From: Streptococcus sp. SN-1
GTDB lineage: Bacteria > Bacillota > Bacilli > Lactobacillales > Streptococcaceae
NCBI RefSeq assembly: GCF_041154385.1
Contig: NZ_AP028929.1
Span: 1,934,501 to 1,998,500 of the forward strand
Length of the DNA: 64,000 bases
Reading direction: 5' to 3'
The notes under the pieces were generated by a model. It did no database searches and had not been told where the DNA came from. It saw nothing but the letters and a program-made list of their open reading frames with translations. The position numbers were made by a program, and so were the translations under genes. Shown piece after piece: positions 53,931-61,331 of this stretch (positions within the stretch are counted from its first letter, which is position 1; each line of letters opens with the position of its first letter).

Positions 53931-55961
53931 CTAATCCTCCTGTTTAATTATCATTTCAATGTCATCATAGTTTTTTGATGATATTAAAGTTTGAACATGA
54001 TTTTTATCTCTTAAAATTGTTGTTAAATGTGACAAAGCCTTTAAATGACTCTCATTATCAATGGCTGCAATACAAATCAACAATCTTACCTCTTGTTCTG
54101 GATTATCCAATAAATAAATCGGTTCTTCCAAAACTAACATTGACATTCCTATTTCATTCACACCTTCATCTGGCCGAGCGTGAGGAATTGCTACTCCCTT
54201 CCCTAAATTAATAAAAGGCCCAAACTCTTCTACTTTTTGAATCATTGCCTCAGGGTAGTTCTCAGTTATCTTATGTTGATCCAAAAGCGGTTTAGCTGCT
54301 AAACGAATTGCCTCCTTCCATCCTAATTTTTCCGAACTAACCTGATAAGTTTCTTTTGTAATTAATTCTTCTAACAATGGTAACACTTCCTTTCTGTTCA
54401 TTTCTTGATAGAGATACCTCTTTAATGCTAATTTTAACTCTAATTCTTGTGTGATTATACTATATCGTCTTACTATACTAATTATCTGATTAAGCTCAAT
54501 ATCTCGATAGCCTGTATCTGGGAAATCTTTTGATACCAATTCAACTAACTGTGTTGTTTGTTCTTCCGTCATCATAACAGAAACTAGATAATTTGGCTTC
54601 TCTGTATCCACCTTTATAGTAGAAAAAACCATATCATAGTCACTACTAGTTTTCGCATATAAATCATCAATCTTTGAGGTTCCTATAAACTCAATCTGAG
54701 GGAATAATGCTAATAGATTCTCTTTTATCATCAATGAAGAACTAATTCCATTAGGACAGATAATTGCTGCTTTATAACATTTTTGAGGCAAATTGTCTGC
54801 TTTCTTTAAATATCCTCCAAAATGGATAACAAAATATGCTGTTTCACTATCAGGTATGGGCTTGTCAATAGCGTCCATCAAGGGAGTCAAAGAATCTTTT
54901 ACTAGTTCAAATAAATCAGGATAATGTTCTTTAACATGCAACACATATTCATTTGAACTAGGTAAGCCGAACTTTAATCTATAGTAAGCCGGTATAAGGT
55001 GGCGACGAAGATTTTCTCTCAATACTTCTCTTTGTTTAAAATGTAACAAAGAAATATCTTCCATTCTACTTATAATAGCCTCGGTTAATTGATTAAAGTA
55101 AACCGGAGCAACATCTACTTCACCTTCAAAGCAACTTGATAATAAAACTGTGATATAGCGATAATCATCCTCTGAAAATACCGTATCTATAATTCCCAAA
55201 TCAACTACTGTATCCAATAAAATAGTCGTTATATCTTGAATAATAGGAGATACTAGTGTCTCTGAAAGACATACTCTTTCAACATCTCTTTGATACCTAC
55301 ATATAATGAATACTAAACCGAAAAGGCAAACTTTTAATTGATTAACAATAGGTACTATCTGTAGCTTTTCATAATAATCTTTAACTACCTGATCAATCAA
55401 ATCATAAGTTAATGAATACCCCCAACTGGATAAAACATAATCCAACCCCCAAATCCCTATGGAGGATTCCAGCAACTCACTAACCATTTGAAAAGCTAAA
55501 CGGTGCTTATTCCACTCTGAACCGTGTAAAGTATAACCTTTTGCTCTACTGTACCCTAGCTCCAAATCATTATCTAACATAATCTTTCTTAATGATTGAA
55601 TATCCGATAAGGTTGTATTCTTACTTACTTTCAAAAAGTCTTGGTAATGATTATTCGATATAAAATCTAATCGGCAAAAAGTGTAAAGATAGATTAATGC
55701 TAAGCGAGTCGACTTTGGTAAAACCAATTCATCCGACTTAATAATATCTGTCAAAGACTGCTTCGTACGATTTGATAAACTATAGCGACCTTGTTTTTTA
55801 TCCAGCACTATCCCTTTATTAGCTAGATAAGGCACTAAATAATCTATTCCTTCTTTGACTTCCTTTATAGGTAAGCTCACCTTAACAGATAATTCATATA
55901 ATGATAGCTCACAATGATCCATCAAAGTCATCAAAATAACTAGTGCTCTATAATCAAACAT
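53931..55961 (-). CDS. PRD-containing PTS regulator with EIIB-like and EIIA domains
   Basis: 676 residues, BglG/MtlR-like. In order: N-terminal helix-turn-helix (about 10-70), two PRD domains (about 180-390), an EIIB-like domain with a Cys in IICPNGISSSLM (about 400), and a C-terminal EIIA(Man/Fru-type 2) domain with the phospho-His in GVAIPHARPDEG (about residue 590-600). First gene of the operon. No separate EIIA gene is present, so this domain may do double duty as transporter EIIA and regulatory switch. Confidence 0.88.
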   Translation of the reverse strand: MFDYRALVILMTLMDHCELSLYELSVKVSLPIKEVKEGIDYLVPYLANKGIVLDKKQGRYSLSNRTKQSLTDIIKSDELVLPKSTRLALIYLYTFCRLDFISNNHYQDFLKVSKNTTLSDIQSLRKIMLDNDLELGYSRAKGYTLHGSEWNKHRLAFQMVSELLESSIGIWGLDYVLSSWGYSLTYDLIDQVVKDYYEKLQIVPIVNQLKVCLFGLVFIICRYQRDVERVCLSETLVSPIIQDITTILLDTVVDLGIIDTVFSEDDYRYITVLLSSCFEGEVDVAPVYFNQLTEAIISRMEDISLLHFKQREVLRENLRRHLIPAYYRLKFGLPSSNEYVLHVKEHYPDLFELVKDSLTPLMDAIDKPIPDSETAYFVIHFGGYLKKADNLPQKCYKAAIICPNGISSSLMIKENLLALFPQIEFIGTSKIDDLYAKTSSDYDMVFSTIKVDTEKPNYLVSVMMTEEQTTQLVELVSKDFPDTGYRDIELNQIISIVRRYSIITQELELKLALKRYLYQEMNRKEVLPLLEELITKETYQVSSEKLGWKEAIRLAAKPLLDQHKITENYPEAMIQKVEEFGPFINLGKGVAIPHARPDEGVNEIGMSMLVLEEPIYLLDNPEQEVRLLICIAAIDNESHLKALSHLTTILRDKNHVQTLISSKNYDDIEMIIKQED

Positions 55962-56102
55962 TTCTCTTCCTTTCTAACTACAATTATAGTGTAAAAGTTA
56001 TAAGAATAAAAGAGTATTTCAGCACAATATAATCTCACTTCCTACAAGTAATTATTGGGCTGAAACTTTTTAGTGATTATTTGTCAACTTTCTATTGACT
56101 TT

Positions 56103-56269
56103 TGATGAGTCTGGGACAAAAAGATTTTGGTTTTAGGAATTCTTTATTATAAATTTTTAAAATCGATAGGTTAGACAAAAAAGCGAACAAGACAGAATTC
56201 TGAGTGTCAGATAACTTGTTTTGTTCGCTTTTTATATTTAAGGTTAGACTTTTGTCCCAGACTCATCAA
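56103..56269. mobile_element. 167-bp inverted-repeat element (MITE-like, RUP-type family possible)
   Basis: Perfect 20-base terminal inverted repeats, TTGATGAGTCTGGGACAAAA at the left and its complement ending at 56269. Inside is a second nested inverted repeat AAAAAGCGAACAA / TTGTTCGCTTTTT. No ORF. Non-autonomous element; similar GTCTGGGACAAAA ends are common in streptococcal genomes, but the length differs from the 107-bp RUP, so the family is not certain. The 55962-56102 stretch before it holds no gene. Confidence 0.75.
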
Positions 56270-56428
56270 TTAATAGGAATGGTTGAAATGGCACTAAAAC
56301 GTCTCAATGAAGGGGAATTGGTAGAGCTTGATGAAGAACGAAAAGCTGCCATGGTTTCAAATCTCCTAGTCGTTCTCTGTGGCAATCATGATGCACAACC
56401 AATTGTCAACACAGGAAGTCTTTACTAA
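56270..56428 (+). pseudogene. 3' remnant of a gene, possibly SPFH/band-7 protein
   Basis: An open frame of 52 codons ([12 protein letters not shown] ... NTGSLY) begins exactly at the right end of the inverted-repeat element and has no start codon with ribosome site. The sequence looks like the C-terminus of SPFH-type proteins that in other Firmicutes precede an Arc-like gene; this is by memory. The 5' part of the gene is missing, so the element's insertion or a deletion next to it truncated it. Confidence 0.55.
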
Positions 56429-56430
56429 AG

Positions 56431-56631
56431 ATGGCTGAAGCTAAAAAAAAGCAGATCCCCCTTCGACTCTCAACAAAGTTATACGCTGCACTCGCATCAT
56501 GGGCAGAAGACGACTTTCGTTCAGTCAATGGACAAATAGAATATCTCCTCACAGAATGTGTCAAGCAACGGAAGAAAGACGGGAAATACGTATCAGAAAC
56601 CATTGATGAACCATTTGAGATTGATATTTAA
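56431..56631 (+). CDS. Arc-like ribbon-helix-helix small protein
   Basis: 66 residues: short basic N-terminus then a ribbon-helix-helix pattern ([20 protein letters not shown] ... [16 protein letters not shown]), as in Arc-family DNA-binding proteins. Starts two bases after the truncated frame upstream and probably depended on it for transcription and translation. Target unknown. Confidence 0.75.
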   Translation: MAEAKKKQIPLRLSTKLYAALASWAEDDFRSVNGQIEYLLTECVKQRKKDGKYVSETIDEPFEIDI

Positions 56632-56635
56632 GACC

Positions 56636-56672
56636 TTCTCCTGTCTGCTAGGTCGGACAGGAGAATTTTTTC
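56636..56672 (+). terminator. terminator after the Arc-like gene
   Basis: TTCTCCTGTC / GACAGGAGAA stem followed by TTTTTT. Confidence 0.92.
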
Positions 56673-56692
56673 ATCTTTTTTTGTCAAGTAAC

Positions 56693-56721
56693 TTTACTTT
56701 ACAAAAAAAATGTGTTATCCT
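56693..56721 (+). promoter_or_regulatory. promoter of rpmF-rpmG
   Basis: -35 TTTACT (56693-56698), 17-base A-rich spacer, -10 TATCCT (56716-56721), about 60 bases ahead of rpmF. Confidence 0.55.
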
Positions 56722-56782
56722 AGTATGGTTGATGAAAATCAGTAGATTGAATCGAATATAAATACCTAAAGGAGAAATCAAA

Positions 56783-56965
56783 ATGGCAGTACCTGCACGT
56801 CGCACTTCAAAAGCGAAGAAAAACAAACGTCGTACACACTACAAAGTAACAGCTCCATCTGTAAACTTTGACGAAACTACTGGAGATTACTCACGTTCTC
56901 ACCGTGTATCACTTAAAGGATACTACAAAGGACGTAAAATCGCTAAAGCTGCATCAGCTGAATAA
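56783..56965 (+). CDS. rpmF: 50S ribosomal protein L32
   Basis: 60 residues, strongly basic, [17 protein letters not shown] start typical of L32. No zinc CxxC pairs, so the zinc-free form. AAAGGAG site. rpmG follows after 15 bases in the same transcript. Confidence 0.97.
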
Positions 56966-56980
56966 TAGAAGGGAGATACC

Positions 56981-57130
56981 ATGCGCGTAAATATTACACT
57001 TGAACACAAAGAATCTGGTGAACGCTTGTACCTTACTTCTAAAAACAAACGTAACACTCCAGACCGTCTTCAATTGAAGAAATACTCACCAAAACTTCGC
57101 AAACACGTTGTGTTCACCGAGGTGAAATAG
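56981..57130 (+). CDS. rpmG: 50S ribosomal protein L33
   Basis: 49 residues ([18 protein letters not shown] ... HVVFTEVK). Lacks the two CxxC pairs of zinc-type L33. GGGAG site before the ATG. The 3' end is the apparent integration point of the mobile element that starts just after the stop codon; the coding end is complete and looks like the usual pneumococcal sequence, as expected when an element restores the gene end on insertion. Confidence 0.97.
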
Positions 57131-57133
57131 GGA

Positions 57134-57248
57134 TTCACTACACGTCAATAGATGTGAGAGCCCTTGATTTTAAGCGATTCTTGAAATTTTAAATTTCACT
57201 ACATTGCAATAAAAATCAACCGAATCACTACCTTTTTCACTACCTTTT
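57134..57248. repeat. short direct repeats at the rpmG junction (possible integrase arm sites)
   Basis: TTCACTAC occurs at 57134-57141, 57195-57202 and 57236-57243, with TCACTAC at 57225-57231; the last two form a tandem TCACTACCTTTT with a 12-base period (57225-57248). Tyrosine recombinases bind such arm repeats next to attachment sites. The rest of 57131-57450 has no gene. Confidence 0.5.
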
Positions 57249-57284
57249 TTGAAATAAGAATACTGATTCGGACAATTAAAAAGC

Positions 57285-57319
57285 AAAAGGAACTCCATTA
57301 TAAGATGGGTTCCTTTTCT
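57285..57319 (+). terminator. terminator downstream of rpmG
   Basis: AAAAGGAAC / GTTCCTTTT stem followed by CTTTATAT. May now end the rpmFG transcript inside the element. Confidence 0.75.
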
Positions 57320-57448
57320 TTATATATTTCAAATAATGCCTCTACACTATTTGTATCAGATATACCAAGACATCGATACAATCTAAAATATAGTCATTCT
57401 CAAAACTAGTTTAAATAGCGCAGTCTTTTCAACTAATTTTGTGAATCC

Positions 57449-57482
57449 AAAAAATCTTCCTATTTAATAAGAAGATTTTTTT
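57449..57482 (-). terminator. terminator of the unknown 207-residue gene
   Basis: AAAAATCTTC / GAAGATTTTT stem just after the stop codon. Nearly identical to the hairpin at 58149-58184, including flanking bases TTAATTATTCTA versus TTATTATTCTAA. Confidence 0.8.
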
Positions 57483-57484
57483 AA

Positions 57485-58108
57485 TTATTCTATAATTGTA
57501 TAATCTCCACTATCTAATAAGTCTATTACTTTTTGAACAAACTGAGTTGAAAGTAAATCTACTATATCAGCTCCATGGGTTTTAAAATTCTCATCTATTT
57601 CTTTGATTTCTAATTGAGTATTTTTTTCTGCCCTTTTTTCTGTAATTGGGGAATGAAAACTATATTCACCAATTTCATAATACAAGAAATAAAAATATTC
57701 TTTCTCACCTAAGCTATAATCAAAAAAATCAACTTCCCTATTTCTATCGTAGTCATAGTAACTATTTTCCCAAGTTATTTCATTTCTTTTTTCATTATAT
57801 AGTTTTGCAAAATTTTTTTGATAACTATAGACACGTTGTGTTTTCTCCCCTACATACTGTTTATGAATTAATTTTGGTCTGAAGTTTAATAATAAATCTT
57901 CTTTCATACTATAGTATTTTTGTTTCTGTTCTTTTGCATTTTCAATATTATTTTCTTTGTATTTGTAGAATCCAGCTTGCTTATAATCTTCTATTTTATC
58001 TCGATAGTTTTTTGCTCTTTTATTAACAGAATATATACATTCTGCAATAATTTTATTTGTTATTTCTTTATTCTTAATTAAATCACTATATTTTTTAGGA
58101 GTTCTCAT
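57485..58108 (-). CDS. unknown protein, Lys/Tyr/Glu-rich
   Basis: 207 residues, no membrane helix or signal. Mostly charged and aromatic (many Lys, Glu, Asn, Tyr), probably helical in residues 10-100, with an aromatic middle EYFYFLYYEIGEYSF around 135-150. No HExxH, nuclease or helicase motif seen. Weak GAGG site before the ATG at 58108. AT-rich like other element genes. First gene inside the rpmG junction; could be cargo, regulation or defence, but nothing points to one. Not recognised. Confidence 0.65.
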   Translation of the reverse strand: MRTPKKYSDLIKNKEITNKIIAECIYSVNKRAKNYRDKIEDYKQAGFYKYKENNIENAKEQKQKYYSMKEDLLLNFRPKLIHKQYVGEKTQRVYSYQKNFAKLYNEKRNEITWENSYYDYDRNREVDFFDYSLGEKEYFYFLYYEIGEYSFHSPITEKRAEKNTQLEIKEIDENFKTHGADIVDLLSTQFVQKVIDLLDSGDYTIIE

Positions 58109-58148
58109 TTTTTAATCCTCACATTATTAATTTCTTCTAATATATTTT

Positions 58149-58184
58149 AACAAAAATCTTCCTATATGAATAAGAAGATTTTTT
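58149..58184 (-). terminator. terminator of the surface-protein gene
   Basis: AAAAATCTTC / GAAGATTTTT stem after the stop at 58191; duplicate of the hairpin at 57449-57482. Confidence 0.8.
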
Positions 58185-58190
58185 ATTATT

Positions 58191-60800
58191 CTAATTTTTT
58201 CTATGTACTGTTACAAGTCCAAATACTCCAAAAATAGCACCTAGAAGCATCATGATAATACTTGAGTTTTCGCCAGTGTTTGGTAATGATTTCGCACGCT
58301 CAACACGTGAATAAGTCGGTTTCTTGTTTTCTGTAGATTTAACGGCTGGCGCTGAGTATGTTTCTGAATTTGCTTTCCCACCATCAATAGATCTCTTCAA
58401 TTCGTCTACATTTGCTTCAGGCAACGCTTCAGCAGTTGGAGCTACATTTGGAACAGCTACGATTATTCCGTTTGGAAGAGTTTTGATAACACTATCTTTA
58501 GCGTCTTCTTTAGCAACTTCAGCAAGGTTCAATTCTGGAAGATTTTGAGCAGTAGGTGCTACTTTTGGTACAGCGATTACTGTTCCATCAGGTAATTTGG
58601 CAACAACGTTTTCTTGAGCTTTTTCTGCAAGGTCAACGAGTTTATCGTATTCTGCTTGCAAATCAGCCAACTTAGCTTTTTCTGTACGTTGTGCAGACAA
58701 TAATTCTTCAAGAGCAGTTTGTGCAGTCTTGAGTTCAGCTTTTGCTGTTTCAAGTTTAGCTTCAGCTTTTGCTTTCATATCTTGAGCAGTTGCTAGTTTA
58801 GCAGGTGCGTCCAAATATTCTTGCAATTGTTCAGCCAATTTCTTAGCTTCTTTAACAAGAGCATCTTTTTCTGCAATCAATTTGTCACTTTGTGCTTTCA
58901 AACTGTTGATTTTATCTTCTTGAGTTTGTAGTTTAGCTGAAGCATCTGCAAGAGCTTGTGACGCAGATTTTTGAACAGCTTGAGCTTCTTTAAGAGCGTC
59001 TTGAGCTTTTTCAAGAGCAACTTTCTTGTCAGTTAGACTTGCTGAGAAGTTAGCGACTGCTTCACTTGCTTTAGCTTCACGAGTTTTAGCATTGTCAAGA
59101 GCAATTTCTGCCAAACGTAGGTTGTTTTCAGCAACTTGGGCTTGAAGTGGTGTAGCCATTGCGTCAGCAAGGACTTTTTCAGCTTCAGTTTTCAAGCTGA
59201 GTGCGCTTGCGTAATCAGTTGAAGCTTTTGTCAAAGCACGTTTAGCATTTTCTGATGCAGTTTCAGCTTGAGCAAGGTTTGATTTAGCTGTTTCAACAGA
59301 TTTTTCAAGAGATGCTGTGTCGTTTGTTTCTTCAATTTTTGAACCAGCATATACACCATATACGTTAATGCTGTAAAGTTCACCATCGATGATACCAAAT
59401 GATGCTCCAAGGTGTGAAATTGCTTTTTGAATATTGCTTGAGTGTCCCCATTTTGATGGAGCGTCAGCGAAAGCTTGTGACATTACAATATTGTAGATTT
59501 CTTGCTTAACTTTGTACATAGTCAATGATGTTCCATGTTTAGCAAAAGCAATAGGTCCACCGTTTTCACCGAAGTAATCACCAGGTAAATGTCCATGAGT
59601 TAGGATATCTTTGTTTCTATCGATGTATTTATCCATTTGGTTTTGAGCTGCTTTCATTGAACCAGTGTTCAATTCAAGCTCAGATAAACCAAGATTTTTA
59701 CGAATAGCATTTACAACTTTCAAGTTATAAAGTGCAAGTTCTTGTTTTTGTTCGTCTGTGATGTTATTGAAATCAACAATTTTGTTTTTATCATCTTCAC
59801 TAATTTTTGTTGAAGAATTTTCAATAACAGTGGCACCAGAGTCAGTCATGAAGTCTGAGTCGCCTTCGGCTTTATCTTTCTTGAATTGAGTCAAGTCTGC
59901 GATTGTGACAGTATCAACACCAGTATTTGCTAATTTATCTTGAGCAGATTTTAGTTCAGCTTGAGCTGATTGCAATTTGCTTTCAACTGAGTCAGCATGT
60001 TCTGTAGCGCTCGCAAGTTTATCTTTAGCCAATTTGACAGCGTCATTTTTAGTATTTACGTCTGTTTCAGCTGATTTGATAGCTTGGGCGCGGTTCGCAT
60101 CTGCTTTAGATGCGTTTTCTTTTGCAGTTTGAGCATCTGCGACTGATTTAGTTGCTTCTTTGACATCTGCTTGAGCTTGTTTTAAGTCTTTTTCAGCAGA
60201 AGCAAGTCCAGTACCGTCAAGGGCAGATTGTGCGCTTGCAACGGCTTGTTCAGCTGTTTTGACGTCTTTAGCTGTTTCTGCAACTTTAGCATTTGCAGTT
60301 GCAACTTTAGCTTGTTCAGCTGAAAGAGCTTCTTTTTCTTTTGCAAGATCAGCATTTGTAGCTTCAGTTGCTTTTTGGTTAGCAGTCTGAGCTTCAAGGT
60401 TCTTAGCTTGAGCATCTTTGACTTCAGCAACTTTTTCAGGTGTTGCTTGATTAGCAACAACTTCAGCGTCTTTGACAGCTTGAGTTGCGTTAGCTACTTC
60501 TTTTTCAGCAGATGCTTGAGCAGTTTCTTTTGCTTTTACATTAGCTTCAGCAGTGGCTACTTTAGCGTCAGCTTCTTTCACAACAGCTTTCTGTGCGTCA
60601 AGAGCAGGTTTTACTGTAGCAGGTGCTTCAACAGCACTTTTCTCAAGTGGTTTCACTTGTGGTTTCGCAACAGCGGTAGTAGTAGTATTTGACTCAACAG
60701 GTTTAGCAGGTGCAGTTGCTTCCTGAGCAAATGCAGGCGCACTAATTGACGCAATCGCGATAGCTGTTGAAGTTGTGAGGGGTTTCAGTTTCTTCATCAT
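58191..60800 (-). CDS. LPXTG-anchored coiled-coil/CAP surface protein, SEC10/PgrA surface-exclusion type
   Basis: 869 residues. Signal peptide ending near SAPAFA-Q (residue 25); Ala/Lys/Glu-rich coiled coil about 60-290; a CAP-like domain about 350-487 (NAIRKNLGLSEL, HGHLPGD, ENGGPIAF, WGHSSNIQ); a second coiled coil about 488-730; two imperfect repeats of LPDGTVIAVPKVAPTA type near 735 and 770; sortase signal LPNTGE near 841, a hydrophobic helix and HRKN. Length and order match SEC10/PgrA proteins of enterococcal conjugative plasmids (about 890 residues), which limit redundant conjugation into cells that already carry the plasmid. Exclusion or adhesion here is inferred. Start may be the first or second ATG. 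Divergent from an XRE gene. Confidence 0.85.
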   Translation of the reverse strand: MMKKLKPLTTSTAIAIASISAPAFAQEATAPAKPVESNTTTTAVAKPQVKPLEKSAVEAPATVKPALDAQKAVVKEADAKVATAEANVKAKETAQASAEKEVANATQAVKDAEVVANQATPEKVAEVKDAQAKNLEAQTANQKATEATNADLAKEKEALSAEQAKVATANAKVAETAKDVKTAEQAVASAQSALDGTGLASAEKDLKQAQADVKEATKSVADAQTAKENASKADANRAQAIKSAETDVNTKNDAVKLAKDKLASATEHADSVESKLQSAQAELKSAQDKLANTGVDTVTIADLTQFKKDKAEGDSDFMTDSGATVIENSSTKISEDDKNKIVDFNNITDEQKQELALYNLKVVNAIRKNLGLSELELNTGSMKAAQNQMDKYIDRNKDILTHGHLPGDYFGENGGPIAFAKHGTSLTMYKVKQEIYNIVMSQAFADAPSKWGHSSNIQKAISHLGASFGIIDGELYSINVYGVYAGSKIEETNDTASLEKSVETAKSNLAQAETASENAKRALTKASTDYASALSLKTEAEKVLADAMATPLQAQVAENNLRLAEIALDNAKTREAKASEAVANFSASLTDKKVALEKAQDALKEAQAVQKSASQALADASAKLQTQEDKINSLKAQSDKLIAEKDALVKEAKKLAEQLQEYLDAPAKLATAQDMKAKAEAKLETAKAELKTAQTALEELLSAQRTEKAKLADLQAEYDKLVDLAEKAQENVVAKLPDGTVIAVPKVAPTAQNLPELNLAEVAKEDAKDSVIKTLPNGIIVAVPNVAPTAEALPEANVDELKRSIDGGKANSETYSAPAVKSTENKKPTYSRVERAKSLPNTGENSSIIMMLLGAIFGVFGLVTVHRKN

Positions 60801-60848
60801 TTTCTCCTTTGATGGCTGATAAAATGAGCTAATTTTTATAGTTTTACT

Positions 60849-60904
60849 ACACTATTTTATCATTATATAGTGTAATATTCAACACTTATATAGTATACAA
60901 GTGT
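60849..60904. promoter_or_regulatory. paired palindromes in the surface-protein/XRE divergent region
   Basis: ACACTAT (60849-60855) with ATAGTGT (60867-60873), and ACACTT (60882-60887) with AAGTGT (60899-60904): two dyads built from the same ACACT half-site. Position between divergent genes fits operators for the XRE protein. Confidence 0.6.
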
Positions 60905-60968
60905 AATTTGTACTACTTATTATTTATAATTTTTATCTTTAAAATAATATTAGGTAAAGGTAAAAACT

Positions 60969-61307
60969 ATGAATCAAAACAACTTACAAACATTTATTGC
61001 AAAAAGAATTAGATATTTGCGACTAACCAAAGGACTTAGCCAAGAAAAACTTTCTGAACTGGCTGGTTTGGGTTCTAAACATATACATAATATTGAAAAT
61101 GAAAAATATAATTTTCAAATACAAACATTAAATAAAATACTTATAGCTCTTGAAGTAGATGAAAAAACATTTTTTAATTTCGAGTTTCCAGAAAAAAGCA
61201 AAGAAATTGAAAATATCATCAATCAACTTGAACAGATACCAGAACCACAAAAAACAGATATAATTGATGCAATAGCAACCCTATTAAACAACATAAACAA
61301 CCGCTAA
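60969..61307 (+). CDS. XRE-family regulator of the element
   Basis: 112 residues. Helix-turn-helix at about 10-65 (RIRYLRLTKGLSQEKLSELA, then GLGSKHIHNIE), followed by an acidic C-terminal helix region about 65-110. Faces away from the surface-protein gene with shared palindromes between them, so likely its regulator and autoregulated. Ends in a terminator that also serves the convergent repressor gene. Confidence 0.88.
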   Translation: MNQNNLQTFIAKRIRYLRLTKGLSQEKLSELAGLGSKHIHNIENEKYNFQIQTLNKILIALEVDEKTFFNFEFPEKSKEIENIINQLEQIPEPQKTDIIDAIATLLNNINNR

Positions 61308-61331
61308 GAATGAAATCTTAACGGTTGTTTT
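61295..61331. terminator. bidirectional terminator between XRE and repressor genes
   Basis: AAACAACCG-C-TAAGA / TCTTA-A-CGGTTGTTT stem followed by TTT; its left arm overlaps the end of the XRE gene. Confidence 0.88.

Noticed and set aside
57131..57480. Possible tRNA gene as attachment site near the element
   Set aside because: No cloverleaf or CCA-adjacent T-arm could be found; the junction is at rpmG itself.
58324..60692. Several long open frames opposite or out of frame within the surface-protein gene
   Set aside because: The Ala/Lys/Glu-rich codon pattern keeps other frames open; none has a start site or family features.
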